64,000 nt of DNA from Pedobacter sp. KBW06 (GTDB lineage: Bacteria; Bacteroidota; Bacteroidia; Sphingobacteriales; Sphingobacteriaceae). The notes below the pieces were generated by a model that ran no database searches, was not told the origin of the DNA, and saw only the letters and a list, made by a program, of their open reading frames with translations. The stretch's first letter is position 1; every line of letters starts with the position of its first letter. The translations under genes and the position numbers were made by a program. Where the stretch lies: NCBI RefSeq assembly GCF_003852525.1, contig NZ_QAJL01000003.1:878972-942971 (forward strand). Direction: 5' to 3'. Positions 43,562-53,413 of this stretch are shown piece after piece.

Positions 43562-46477
43562 TTGCATTACAAAAAGATTATTTTCATTGGATTAGCCCTG
43601 TTGCTTAACAGTTTATACAGTTTTTCCCAGCGCTACAACTTCCGTCAGTACGACATCGAAGATGGCTTAACGCAATCACAGGTTACCGCCATTACCCAGG
43701 ACAGCAAACGCAGGTTATGGGTGACTACCCTTGGCGGGGTCAGCTGCTTTAACGGAAAGCAATTCTGTAGTTATACCAAGACCAATGGTTTAAACAACAA
43801 TTTCACCCTGGCGCTCAGCCTGAATAAAAATGATGAGATATGGGTTGGAACTGCCTGGGGAATCTCGAAATTTAACGGACAAAAATTCAACAACTATAAA
43901 CAGACCAAGGAATGGGTAGGGAAACTCGTCACCAGTCATGAGGGCATCATCTACGGGCTGAGCTCAACAAAGCTCTTCAGGACCAGCGAAAAAGGAACAG
44001 AATTCCTGAACATCAGCAGCGAAGGCGATGACAATGTAACTGCGCTTAAGGTAGACGATACCGGAAAAGTAGCCGTTGCCGTACTCAGAAAAGGGATCTT
44101 CTACCTGGAAAATGAAAAATGGAGGCCACATCCGCTCAATGATCAGTTGAAGAACTTATACATCACCGATTTTTTCAGCGACAGGTTTCACCGGAATAAA
44201 TTATGGTTTCTGACCAATGAAGGGCTTTTCGCCGCAGAGAACAACAAAATATCTCAATACGTTTCGGGAAAATTCAAAGTAATAGAACAGGATTCAAAAA
44301 GCAATATCTGGATTGGAGCTGCAAACGGAGCCTATTACCTGACCGATACGGCACTGATTCATTTCAACGGCAAAAACGGCTTTAGCAACAACATGGTGAA
44401 TGCCATTTTTAAGGATGCAGAAAACAACATCTGGCTGGCAACCGATGGTACCGGATTGTTTAGGTTTATTGACCGCAGCTATGTCATTTTTGACGAATCC
44501 CAGGGTTTGAGAAGTAAGATCGTCATGAGCCTGGCCAAAGGCCCCTCGGCAGAGGAAATATGGATGGGCACCTATGGTGGCTTATTTCAATATAAAAATG
44601 GTCAGATTAAAGAGATCAGTATTCCTTCCGATATGGAAAGCAGCAGGAACATCAACTTCCTGTACAATGACCGGGCTAAAAACATCTGGATAGGAACCGT
44701 ATATGGTGGCCTCTGGAGGTACAACGGGAAGCGCATGGAGCAAATGGTCAAAGACCAGCATGCCATCGCTTACAACACAATTCTGGAGGACAGCCGGGGC
44801 CAGATCTGGTTGTCTACCAATGCAGGTTGTTTTCTATTGGATCAAAAGCGCAAACAATTGAAATGGATTGGCAAGCAATTTGGCAGTACACTACTGGAGA
44901 CTTACCTCGGCGAGATCCTGGTCGGCACACAGGATGGCGCCTACCTGATCAATTCCAAACATGAGATCTCCCAGCTCAAACTTCCGCAGCTTGCCGGCTC
45001 CAGTATCCTTTGCATGTCTAAAGCGGCGGGTTCGGTCCTTTTTGGAACCTCAGACAATGGCGTACTGGTCTGGAACCCGAAAACGGGAAAGACCATGCCC
45101 ATCAGCACCCGTGACGGACTGGCCTCAGACCACATTTACAGCATGCTTGCTGACGACCAGGGCATCATTTGGGTCGGAACAGGGAAAGGCATCAATAAGA
45201 TCAATACCAGCAATTTCAGCGTCATCAAAAACAACAATGAACAGGCATTACTGGTAGAGTGCAATCAAAATGCCATTCTTCAGGACCAGAACAAGGTCTG
45301 GATTGGCACCACCAAGGGGGCCATTGTCTACAACAGCGCTTCCTATATTCCAAAATCCGGCAAACCCTATATCTACATTAATTCGGTGACTGCCTTTGCA
45401 CAAAACAAGGGAAATCAGCAAAAACAACAAACCACTTTTAAAGCAGGCGACCTGAGCGGGATCATCACACTCCCCTATCAGCAAAACAACATTATCGTCA
45501 ATTTTACCGGCATTTTTCTGACCAATCCAGAGGGATTGCTCTATCAATACCGCTTAATCGGACTGGATACCAAGTTCAGTGAAACGATCAGCAATACCTC
45601 CATGAATTTCAGTTCCGTACCCCCGGGCAGGTATACCTTTCAGGTAAAGGCCATTACAAAAAGCGGCACCTCTTCCCTCAATGCGGCTTCTTTTACTTTT
45701 GAAATTACCCCTCCCTATTATCAGACTGGTGTATTCAGATTGTTTATCTTTGTGCTCATTGTCCTGCTCATTCTTTTAGCCGTTTATATCATCATCAACC
45801 TGAAAGAACGCAAGCGGAAACTGAGGTTAAAGATCAAGCTCGAAGAGCAATTTAAGGTGAGAAAACAAACTGCTGAAGATTTTCATGACGATCTTGGTAA
45901 CAAATTGACCCGTATCTCCGTCTTATCAGAAGTATTGAGCAGTATGATTGATGAGAAAGATACTGAAAAGAGAAATATCATCTTAAAGATCAATGACAAT
46001 GTGAATGAATTATATAGGGGTACCAAGGATATATTATGGTCGTTAAATCCTAAAAACGATAAATTGAGCGAATTGCTGGAGCACATCCGGGAATTCGGTA
46101 AGGAGATGTTTAACAGCACTCCAATCCGGTTTGAAGATCACATTCAGCTGAATCATCATGACGGAAAACTATCGTTAGACATGAGCAGGAACCTGCTGAT
46201 GATCTTTAAGGAAGCGATACACAACGCGCTGAAACATTCCAAAGCAGGAATGGTCATTTTTTCAGCAACAGTACAGGATGGGGTTCTCGAAATCGGGGTT
46301 AAAGACGATGGGCAGGGACTTGATGCTGCAGTATCCATGGATGGGCATGGAATAAACAATATGAACGTGAGAGCACAAAGAATCAACGCAAAACTAAATA
46401 TCAATTCGGACCATTCCGGTACAGAGATCATGCTAAGGGTTAATCTTTCCACGCTAATGCGCGCTACAAATGTATAA
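43562..46477 (+). CDS. Periplasmic-propeller sensor histidine kinase (Reg_prop/Y_Y_Y, HisKA_3)
   Basis: The 971-residue protein starts at TTG, giving signal peptide HYKKIIFIGLALLLNSLYSFSQ. About 14 Reg_prop repeats (such as DSRGQIWLSTNAGCF, DDQGIIWVGTGKGIN) form a two-bladed propeller, then the Y_Y_Y domain (EGLLYQYRLIGLDTKF), one membrane segment (VFRLFIFVLIVLLILLAVYI, about 725-745), HisKA_3 with EDFHDDLGNKLTRIS (His near 775) and a HATPase (NALKHSKAG, GVKDDGQGLD). In this class the receiver is separate: it is the next gene, overlapping by 8 bases. The ligand is unknown, perhaps a glycan. Confidence 0.92.
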   Translation: MHYKKIIFIGLALLLNSLYSFSQRYNFRQYDIEDGLTQSQVTAITQDSKRRLWVTTLGGVSCFNGKQFCSYTKTNGLNNNFTLALSLNKNDEIWVGTAWGISKFNGQKFNNYKQTKEWVGKLVTSHEGIIYGLSSTKLFRTSEKGTEFLNISSEGDDNVTALKVDDTGKVAVAVLRKGIFYLENEKWRPHPLNDQLKNLYITDFFSDRFHRNKLWFLTNEGLFAAENNKISQYVSGKFKVIEQDSKSNIWIGAANGAYYLTDTALIHFNGKNGFSNNMVNAIFKDAENNIWLATDGTGLFRFIDRSYVIFDESQGLRSKIVMSLAKGPSAEEIWMGTYGGLFQYKNGQIKEISIPSDMESSRNINFLYNDRAKNIWIGTVYGGLWRYNGKRMEQMVKDQHAIAYNTILEDSRGQIWLSTNAGCFLLDQKRKQLKWIGKQFGSTLLETYLGEILVGTQDGAYLINSKHEISQLKLPQLAGSSILCMSKAAGSVLFGTSDNGVLVWNPKTGKTMPISTRDGLASDHIYSMLADDQGIIWVGTGKGINKINTSNFSVIKNNNEQALLVECNQNAILQDQNKVWIGTTKGAIVYNSASYIPKSGKPYIYINSVTAFAQNKGNQQKQQTTFKAGDLSGIITLPYQQNNIIVNFTGIFLTNPEGLLYQYRLIGLDTKFSETISNTSMNFSSVPPGRYTFQVKAITKSGTSSLNAASFTFEITPPYYQTGVFRLFIFVLIVLLILLAVYIIINLKERKRKLRLKIKLEEQFKVRKQTAEDFHDDLGNKLTRISVLSEVLSSMIDEKDTEKRNIILKINDNVNELYRGTKDILWSLNPKNDKLSELLEHIREFGKEMFNSTPIRFEDHIQLNHHDGKLSLDMSRNLLMIFKEAIHNALKHSKAGMVIFSATVQDGVLEIGVKDDGQGLDAAVSMDGHGINNMNVRAQRINAKLNINSDHSGTEIMLRVNLSTLMRATNV

Positions 46478-47102
46478 TCAGCCGGAACCAAGAATCGTGA
46501 TCATTGAGGACGACCAGACCATCAGGGAGGGTTATGCTTATTTAATTAACCATACCTCACCTTATACAGTGGTAGCCACCTATCCCTCTTTCGACTCTGC
46601 AAGAAATAAAATTGTCAGGGACAATCCTGATGTCATTATTCTGGATATCCAGCTTCCCGGAACCAATGGTATTGATGCTTTACCGGTCCTCAAGAGGTTA
46701 CTTCCGGATGTTTACATCATCATGCTCACGGTTTATGAAACTGAAAAGACGATTCTTGATGCCCTGGCAAATGGTGCTTCCGGTTATTTCACAAAGAATA
46801 CCCCTACGGCAAAATTGATTGAAGCCATCAGGGATGTGGTTCAGGGCGGTGGCCCGATGAGTCCTGATGTGGCTAAAACAGTGATTCTCTCTTTACAAAG
46901 AAATCCGGATTCCCCGCTCACCAGAAGAGAGACCCAGATTCTGGAACTCATGACCACAGGTAAAGACCGTGGACAAATTGCAAAAGAGTTGTTTATCGAA
47001 ATAGAAACCGTAAGAACGCATACTAAAAATATCTACAGCAAGCTCAATGTAAATTCCAAGGCGGAAGCCATACAGGTTGCAAAAGACAAAAGGCTGGTTT
47101 AA
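46470..47102 (+). CDS. LuxR/NarL-type response regulator
   Basis: The 210-residue regulator has receiver acidic pair EDD, phospho-acceptor D59 in VIILDIQLPG, and a C-terminal LuxR HTH (LTRRETQILELMTTGKDRGQIAKELFIEIETVRTHTKNIYSKL). It is the partner of the sensor kinase that overlaps it. The stop codon lies inside its own terminator hairpin. Confidence 0.93.
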   Translation: MYNQPEPRIVIIEDDQTIREGYAYLINHTSPYTVVATYPSFDSARNKIVRDNPDVIILDIQLPGTNGIDALPVLKRLLPDVYIIMLTVYETEKTILDALANGASGYFTKNTPTAKLIEAIRDVVQGGGPMSPDVAKTVILSLQRNPDSPLTRRETQILELMTTGKDRGQIAKELFIEIETVRTHTKNIYSKLNVNSKAEAIQVAKDKRLV

Positions 47103-47117
47103 AAAACCAGCCTTTTG
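47088..47117 (+). terminator. Response regulator terminator
   Basis: AAAAGGCTGGTTT (47088-47100) pairs with AAACCAGCCTTTT ending at 47116. The left arm contains the final codons and stop of the regulator gene. Confidence 0.8.
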
Positions 47118-47141
47118 TCAATCATATTTTCGGAAAGCAAC

Positions 47142-47765
47142 TTATTCTTTGATTTCATTTGTTGAGAAGCTATTCCCGCTCAGACGGTATTGCAGCATCT
47201 TAATTGCTCCGGCTTTAATCGTGGTATCCTTAGGATTCACCATCGGGAAAGACCGGAATAAATCGCCATTTTTAATGATGAATTTATCTCCACCCTGATA
47301 CGCCTTTTTCATAGAACTACTCAAAGGAGGGAAACTGATCTTTCTGAATTCACCACCGGCATATTCATAAACATTGAGGTCCAGTACATTTTTCTTGCTG
47401 AGCAATTCAATATAAAGTTCCGGATTGCCATCGTTGTCAAGATCCATATTCCAGGCATCAGTAATGATGCCTTTGCGTTCGTTGGAAAAGGATTTGTAAT
47501 TGTTTCTAAGGGTGTCTGATAATAAAATCAGGTATCCACCTACACTATCCACTCCCTTACCCCAGCTGACTACCTCAAAGTTAATTCCCGGGCGGATGGC
47601 AATGTCCTTATAAAAAGGAAACTGGCCCGCAGGCTTTTTAACATCAGGTTGAGCGGATTTGTTAGCCGCCATCTTTTCGGAAGCGCTGTCTCCACAGGAA
47701 GCCAATAAAAGCAGCCCTGCAAATAGCAGGGGCAGCTTCATGAAATATTTACCTAGGTTCATCAT
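47142..47765 (-). CDS. Lipoprotein of unknown function
   Basis: Up to 207 residues. A lipobox LLASC follows the hydrophobic stretch MKLPLLFAGLLLLASC, so the mature Cys is near residue 24 (or 16 from an ATG at 47741). The body holds an EF-hand-like DLDNDGNPELYIEL stretch resembling a FG-GAP/calcium-binding repeat. I do not recognise the family. It lies just after the hexosaminidase gene on the same strand (21-base gap). Confidence 0.65.
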   Translation of the reverse strand: MMNLGKYFMKLPLLFAGLLLLASCGDSASEKMAANKSAQPDVKKPAGQFPFYKDIAIRPGINFEVVSWGKGVDSVGGYLILLSDTLRNNYKSFSNERKGIITDAWNMDLDNDGNPELYIELLSKKNVLDLNVYEYAGGEFRKISFPPLSSSMKKAYQGGDKFIIKNGDLFRSFPMVNPKDTTIKAGAIKMLQYRLSGNSFSTNEIKE

Positions 47766-47786
47766 TTATCTTTTTTTAACGAACAA

Positions 47787-49688
47787 TTATTTAGCTTTTA
47801 CATCTGCAGCACCATTGTTTAAAATGGTTTCTGTGACTACACTTTGCTTACCTGCAGGCGTGATCACCAGGGTTTTCAAAACGCGTTTTTCTCCTTTAGG
47901 AACGATCAATTTCACTCCGTTAGTATACAGGTTGCCGTTAACCGAAGGGCGGGTAAGGTCTAATGTATAATAAATTTTCGATCCCTGTACCGGAGCTTTA
48001 AGTTCAATATTGAAGTTTTCTCCGTTCATCACCCTCTCGTTTAAGCCCAGTGGTGTAGGAACCCAATAATTGGTTTCAGTCTGGTCTAATCTTGCCAAAT
48101 GTAATGGAAGACGCTCTTCAGAGAAGTTTTTCAGGTCTTTACGCTCAGGCTGGCTCCAGGCAATTTCCGCTAAAGAGAATACTCTTGGAATGATCATATA
48201 TTCTACTTTTACAGGCGTCTGGATGTACTCTGTCCAAAGGTTGGCCTGAACACCGATCACGTATTTCTGCTGATCCGCATTCAGTTCTTTAGGCATTGGA
48301 TCATAAGCATAAGAACTTGTATACGGTGCAAAACCACCAATATTGGTCGGCTCATCCGGAGAATTACTTTGCTTATGGTCAAAATACAAACCACCTGCAT
48401 TAGGGGTCATGATCACATCATGGCTTTGTTTAGCCGCAGCGATCCCACCTTCAGTACCTCTCCACGACATCACTGTCGCATTTGGTGCCAGTCCGCCTTC
48501 CAGGATTTCATCCCATCCGATCACAGAACGGCCTCTTTTATTCACGTGTTTTTCAATTCTCTGGATGAAATAGCTCTGTAATCCGTGCTCATCTTTCAGG
48601 TTCAGCTTTTTGATCAGCTTCTGACAAAATTCGCTTTGTTTCCAATATTCTTTAGGACATTCATCACCACCAATATGGATGTATTTTGAAGGGAACAATG
48701 CGATCACTTCATCCAATACATTTTCAAGGAATTTAAAAGTGTTGTCATTAGGTACGAATACATCGTCAAATACACCAAACTGCTGTTGCACCTGTTTGCC
48801 TTTTCTGCTTCCTGACCATGGTGTTTTCGCATCTACAAAAGTATCTCTTTCCGGAAAGCAGCTCAACTCAGGGTAAGCGGCAATTGCAGCAGAAGCATGT
48901 CCGGGAAGTTCAATTTCAGGAACCACATTGATAAATCTTGCGGCGGCATAAGCCAGGACCTCTTTGACGTCATTCTGCGTGTAAAAACCTTTATATTCCT
49001 TATTATCCGTTCCTACACCCGGGTGGTGTCCGATGATGGTTCCGTTTCTGCTTCCTCCTACTGAGGTCAGCTTTGGATATTTCTTAATTTCTATTCTCCA
49101 TCCCTGATCGTCTGTCAGGTGCCAGTGAAAATTATTCAGTTTATACTGAGACATCACATCGATGTATTTTTTTACCAGAGAAACCGGGAAGAAATGACGG
49201 GATACATCCAGGTGCATTCCTCTGTATTTAAAACGTGGATAGTCATTGATCTCAGCTGCCGGAATCAGAATCTCGTTATTTTGTTTTTCCGGCATCAGCT
49301 GTGTCATGGATTGTACCGCGTAGAACAATCCTGCTTCCTGACCCACAATCGTAATCTTTTTATCTGTAATGTTGATTTTATAACCTTCCGCAGGCAACTG
49401 ACCTGCACCTTCTGAGGTCAGGATGATGGCCCTTTCGTTTGCACTTTCAGATTTCACTTCTCTCAGGGCAAAACCGCCTTTAGCAGTGACAAAAGCATTT
49501 AGCAAATCTGCCATCCTTGAATTTTTAGGCTCATTGGAGATTAAAACGACTGTTTTATCCAGCTTAAAGGTTCCGCTATTCTTCTTAACGGACACTGGCG
49601 CAGGGATAATCCCCATGTTCGGGTCTTGCTGTGCTGATGCTTCTATTGCAAGAAATGCCAACAGAACAATTGTAAATAGTTTTTTCAT
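47787..49688 (-). CDS. Beta-N-acetylhexosaminidase, GH20
   Basis: The 633-residue protein has a signal peptide ending FLAIEASAQ. The N-terminal GH20b domain precedes the catalytic barrel with GMHLDVSRHFFPV, YKLNNFHWHLTDDQGWRIEI, PEIELPGHA and HIGGDECPKEYW, where the Asp-Glu pair of GGDE is the catalytic assistant and acid. A CHB_HEX-type beta-sandwich follows (APVQGSKIYYTLDLTRPS). It releases terminal GlcNAc/GalNAc, for example from chitin or glycoproteins. Confidence 0.95.
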   Translation of the reverse strand: MKKLFTIVLLAFLAIEASAQQDPNMGIIPAPVSVKKNSGTFKLDKTVVLISNEPKNSRMADLLNAFVTAKGGFALREVKSESANERAIILTSEGAGQLPAEGYKINITDKKITIVGQEAGLFYAVQSMTQLMPEKQNNEILIPAAEINDYPRFKYRGMHLDVSRHFFPVSLVKKYIDVMSQYKLNNFHWHLTDDQGWRIEIKKYPKLTSVGGSRNGTIIGHHPGVGTDNKEYKGFYTQNDVKEVLAYAAARFINVVPEIELPGHASAAIAAYPELSCFPERDTFVDAKTPWSGSRKGKQVQQQFGVFDDVFVPNDNTFKFLENVLDEVIALFPSKYIHIGGDECPKEYWKQSEFCQKLIKKLNLKDEHGLQSYFIQRIEKHVNKRGRSVIGWDEILEGGLAPNATVMSWRGTEGGIAAAKQSHDVIMTPNAGGLYFDHKQSNSPDEPTNIGGFAPYTSSYAYDPMPKELNADQQKYVIGVQANLWTEYIQTPVKVEYMIIPRVFSLAEIAWSQPERKDLKNFSEERLPLHLARLDQTETNYWVPTPLGLNERVMNGENFNIELKAPVQGSKIYYTLDLTRPSVNGNLYTNGVKLIVPKGEKRVLKTLVITPAGKQSVVTETILNNGAADVKAK

Positions 49689-49839
49689 TTGTGTGTTTTG
49701 TGTTTAATTCTTTTTTTTAATCCCATGGAATTTCAGCAGCCTGGTAAACAGCTGATCATTCCTACAGGTTGGTTAAATAATCGGGTTTGAATTAATGCAC
49801 AAGATAAAAAAAATCCTTTAAAATAAGGTTTAAGAATGG

Positions 49840-50363
49840 CTATAACTTAAAACCTATGGGTTTTCTGGGTTCCTCCTCTTTTTCCATAAACTGATTTAAG
49901 TAACCAAACAGCAGTGCGATCTTATCATCCTGCTTGCCCAGCCGTTTTTCTACCTGCTCCGCGAGGAGGCAACATCTTTATGCAAAAGCAGGGTTTCCCT
50001 TAGTTTTACGAAAATTTCAATGATGCGGATGCTCATCTTTAAAGCCCTCTCGCTTTTCAGTACATTGGATAACATTAAGACTCCGTGTTCTGTAAATACA
50101 TAGGGAAAAGTACCTCCAAGTGCCTGTTTCGAAGGTATCGCATTTTGCGATACCATGTTACTGACCTCTTCTTCTGTCAGCTGAAACATGAAATTCTCAG
50201 GGAACCTATCCTTATTTCGTTTGACCTGCTCCCGCAGCCTGATCGGTTTAACCCCATACAATTCTGCCAGATCCCTGTCTAACATTACTTTTTGGTTTCT
50301 AAGGAGATAAATCTTACTGAGGACAACCTCATCCGGTACGACGGCATTTTTTAATGGACTCAT
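49840..50363 (-). pseudogene. ORF6N domain protein, frameshifted
   Basis: The frame from 50363 reads VVLSKIYLLRNQKVMLDRDLAELYGV, RLREQVKRNKDRFPENFMFQL and TEHGVLMLSNVL, all typical of the ORF6N DNA-binding domain, and then stops after LLLHKDVASSRSR at 49950. In the -1 frame the sequence continues EQVEKRLGKQDDKIALLF to a stop at 49840-49842, which is the normal helical ORF6N tail. A missing C in the run near 49970 (GCCTCCTCGCG) would restore KDVASLAEQVEK. Real mutation, sequencing error and programmed frameshift are all possible. ORF6N proteins often derive from phages. Confidence 0.7.
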
Positions 50364-50410
50364 AAGTCTAATATATCCGAATATCGCTACCGCTGGTTAT
50401 TTTATCGCAA

Positions 50411-50441
50411 AAAAAAACGGGCCCCTTAGGGAGCCCGTTTT
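50411..50441. terminator. Terminator after trxB
   Basis: AAAACGGGC (50414-50422) pairs with GCCCGTTTT (50433-50441); the arms end in A and T runs, so it may stop the trxB transcript and anything from the other side. Confidence 0.75.
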
Positions 50442-50443
50442 CC

Positions 50444-50459
50444 TGACATCATGATGTCA
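50444..50459. repeat. 16-bp perfect palindrome next to the trxB terminator
   Basis: TGACATCATGATGTCA reads the same on both strands with no loop. It lies between the terminator and the trxB stop (50477). It could be an additional cruciform/processing stem or a protein site. Confidence 0.5.
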
Positions 50460-50476
50460 TGGTATCTTGATATCTA

Positions 50477-51439
50477 TTAAGATAAAGCTTTCACTTCATG
50501 TTCTTTAGCAGCCAGATAACGTTCTGCATCCAATGCAGCCATACATCCTGATCCCGCAGCGGTTACTGCCTGACGGTAGTAATGATCCTGAACATCACCG
50601 GCAGCAAAAACACCTTCTACATTTGTTTTTGTAGATCCCGGAATGGTTTGCAGGTAACCTGTTTCGTCCATATCCAACCATCCTTTAAAGATGTCTGTAT
50701 TTGGCTTATGACCAATTGCAACGAAGAAACCTTCCACAGGAATTTCTGATTCCACACCAGTCTGGTTATTCAGAACTTTCACTGCAGTTACATTTTTACC
50801 ATTACCAATGATCTCCTGAGTTTCCGTATGGTATACCACCTCGATATTAGGGGTATTCAACACACGGTGAACCATTGCTTTTGAAGCTCTGAATTCATCT
50901 CTTCTCACCAGCATGTATACTTTTTTACAAAGTTTAGCCAGGTAAGTTGCTTCTTCAGCAGCAGTATCACCAGCACCCACAATTGCGACATCCTGTCCTT
51001 TAAAGAAGAAGCCGTCACATACTGCACATGCGGAAACACCAAAACCATTGTATTTTTGTTCTGAAGGTAAGCCCAGCCATTTCGCGGTAGCACCGGTAGA
51101 AATGATTACCGTATCTGCAGTAATCGTTTTAATGTCATCTACCACCACTTTATGTGGCATAGAAGAAAAGTCTACAGAACTCACATAACCAAAACGAATA
51201 TCCGTTCCAAAGCGTTCTGCCTGCTTACGGAAGTCTTCCATCATTTCCGGTCCCATAACTCCACCCGGATATCCCGGAAAATTATCAACGTCGGTGGTTT
51301 GTGTCAATTGTCCACCCGGCTCCATACCGGTGTACATTACTGGTTTCAGGTCTGCGCGGGCCGCATAAATTGCTGCAGTATATCCTGCCGGTCCTGAACC
51401 TATAATTAAACATTGAACGTGCTCTATTTCTTCTGACAT
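50477..51439 (-). CDS. trxB: Thioredoxin reductase
   Basis: The 320-residue flavoenzyme has FAD motif IIGSGPAGYTAAIYAARA, redox-active CAVC at C138 and C141 in SACAVCDGFF, NADPH motif IVGAGDTAAEEATYLA, and FAAGDVQDHYYRQAVTAAGSG near the end. It reduces thioredoxin with NADPH. The promoter at 51465-51495 is well formed. Confidence 0.96.
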   Translation of the reverse strand: MSEEIEHVQCLIIGSGPAGYTAAIYAARADLKPVMYTGMEPGGQLTQTTDVDNFPGYPGGVMGPEMMEDFRKQAERFGTDIRFGYVSSVDFSSMPHKVVVDDIKTITADTVIISTGATAKWLGLPSEQKYNGFGVSACAVCDGFFFKGQDVAIVGAGDTAAEEATYLAKLCKKVYMLVRRDEFRASKAMVHRVLNTPNIEVVYHTETQEIIGNGKNVTAVKVLNNQTGVESEIPVEGFFVAIGHKPNTDIFKGWLDMDETGYLQTIPGSTKTNVEGVFAAGDVQDHYYRQAVTAAGSGCMAALDAERYLAAKEHEVKALS

Positions 51440-51464
51440 ATTATTTATTCTTTCTATTATTATA

Positions 51465-51495
51465 CAAAATTACACTTTTATCCCGCTTTGAACAA
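51465..51495 (-). promoter_or_regulatory. trxB promoter
   Basis: On the minus strand: TTG (51495-51493), 20-base spacer, TAATTTTG (51472-51465), a perfect TAnnTTTG. The leader is about 20 bases. Confidence 0.6.
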
Positions 51496-51569
51496 GAGAC
51501 AAAATGCAACAAAGCCGCATTATGATTAAGGGATTATAAATCAGTGCTTTTATTCTCTTCCTCAGCAGA

Positions 51570-53198
51570 TCAGGTTTGGATAATCCCCACATTGAAGGCC
51601 TTTTTAATAGGCGACTGGTTCGCTGCTTCTATCCCCATGGAAATCACTTTCCGCGTTTCTTTAGGATCAATGATGCCATCCACCCATAGTCTGGATGCCG
51701 CATAATAAGGAGTGGTCTGACTGTTATAACGGTCTGTAATTTCCTTTAACAGTTCGGCTTCTTTTTCCGGGGTAATGGTTTCTCCCTTTGATTTTAAAGA
51801 AGCTTCCTGAATCTGCAGCAGTACTTTTGCAGCCTGTGATCCACCCATTACCGCAATTTTGGCGCTTGGCCATGCGTAGATCAATCTTGGGTCATAAGCT
51901 TTACCGCACATGGCATAGTTCCCTGCACCGTAAGAATTTCCCAGAACGATGGTAAATTTAGGCACCACAGAATTGGCCACTGCATTCACCATTTTCGCTC
52001 CATCTTTAATGATTCCTCCCTGTTCAGATCTGCTGCCCACCATGAATCCCGTCACATCCTGTAAGAATACCAAAGGAATTTTCTTCTGGTTGCAGTTCAT
52101 AATGAAACGGGCGGCTTTATCAGCGCTGTCGGAATAGATGACCCCGCCGAATTGCATTTCTCCTTTTTTGGATTTCACAACTTTACGCTGATTGGCCACG
52201 ATGCCAACTGCCCAGCCATCCACCCTGCCCAATCCGCAGATGATGCTTTGGCCATACAATTCCTTATACTGTTCAAACTCGGAATTGTCTACCAGGCGCT
52301 GGATAATGTCCAGCATATCATAAGGTTTTTCTCTGTTTTCGGGTAGGATGCCATAAATTTCTTCCGGATCAAGCTTAGGCATTGCAGGTTTAATCCTGTC
52401 AAAGCCTGCAGATTCCGGAGCGCCCAACATGCTCATGATGTTGCGGATGCTGTCCAGACAAGCCTGGTCATTGGGGTGTTTATAATCGGTTACGCCCGAG
52501 ATCTCACAATGTGTGGTTGCTCCGCCAAGGGATTCATTATCGATGTCTTCCCCGATGGCAGATTTCACCAGGTAAGAACCTGCAAGAAATACAGAGCCCG
52601 TACCATCCACAATCATTGCTTCATCGCTCATGATCGGAAGGTAGGCACCACCGGCAACACAAGAGCCCATGATTGCAGAAATCTGTACGATTCCCTCCGC
52701 AGACATCAGTGCATTGTTGCGGAACATTCGTCCAAAATGTTCTTTATCCGGAAAGATCTCATCCTGCATCGGCAGGTAAACGCCTGCACTATCCACCAGA
52801 TAGATTACCGGTAAACGGTTTTCCATGGCAATTTCCTGCGCCCTAAGGTTCTTTTTTGCCGTCATAGGGAACCACGCTCCGGCCTTCACCGTCGCATCGT
52901 TAGCAACGATCATGCACTGCCTTCCGGAAACATAGCCAATTCCACAAACAACGCCTGCAGAAGGACAGCCTCCCTGTTCGGCATACATGCCTTCAGCGGC
53001 CAATGCACCTACTTCCAGAAATTCGCTTTCTTTATCAATTAAATAGGCGATACGCTCACGCGCCAATAGCTTTCCTTTTTCCTTTTGCTTTGCAGCACTC
53101 TTCTCTCCCCCACCCTGATATATCTTTTTAAGTCTTGTCTTTAATTCGTAAACGGATTGTTTGTTCAAGTCTTCGTTTTTGTTGAACTCTATATTCAT
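51570..53198 (-). CDS. Acyl-CoA carboxylase beta (carboxyltransferase) subunit
   Basis: The 542-residue subunit resembles methylcrotonyl/propionyl-CoA carboxylase beta chains. The N-half binds acyl-CoA (VYLPMQDEIFPDKEHFGRMF, SAIMGSCVAGGAYLPIMSDE); the C-half binds carboxybiotin (FLQDVTGFMVG, VLGNSYGAGNYAMCGKAYDP, PSAKIAVMGGSQAAKVL). It carboxylates a short acyl-CoA. The biotin-carrying alpha subunit is not in the window. Substrate choice (methylcrotonyl versus propionyl) is not certain; the AMENRLPVIYLVDSAG and MQDEIFP features favour the MCC type. Confidence 0.92.
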   Translation of the reverse strand: MNIEFNKNEDLNKQSVYELKTRLKKIYQGGGEKSAAKQKEKGKLLARERIAYLIDKESEFLEVGALAAEGMYAEQGGCPSAGVVCGIGYVSGRQCMIVANDATVKAGAWFPMTAKKNLRAQEIAMENRLPVIYLVDSAGVYLPMQDEIFPDKEHFGRMFRNNALMSAEGIVQISAIMGSCVAGGAYLPIMSDEAMIVDGTGSVFLAGSYLVKSAIGEDIDNESLGGATTHCEISGVTDYKHPNDQACLDSIRNIMSMLGAPESAGFDRIKPAMPKLDPEEIYGILPENREKPYDMLDIIQRLVDNSEFEQYKELYGQSIICGLGRVDGWAVGIVANQRKVVKSKKGEMQFGGVIYSDSADKAARFIMNCNQKKIPLVFLQDVTGFMVGSRSEQGGIIKDGAKMVNAVANSVVPKFTIVLGNSYGAGNYAMCGKAYDPRLIYAWPSAKIAVMGGSQAAKVLLQIQEASLKSKGETITPEKEAELLKEITDRYNSQTTPYYAASRLWVDGIIDPKETRKVISMGIEAANQSPIKKAFNVGIIQT

Positions 53199-53413
53199 TG
53201 GGGCAAGTTAAATCTATTTTCCATTGAAACAAAAGTCCGTTTCGGGCTTTGGTATAAAGCTTTCATTTGTTTTGTATTCCGTTATAAATTTGTTGCAAAT
53301 ATTTCTTTTTATCCCCGCTGCAGGCAGCTGTTTTTCTATCCCCCAGATCCGCTTTCAGCATAAGAAAGAAGGTGTTTTTCTCGCTGAGCCCAATCTTTGC
53401 AGCAGGAAAGCCA

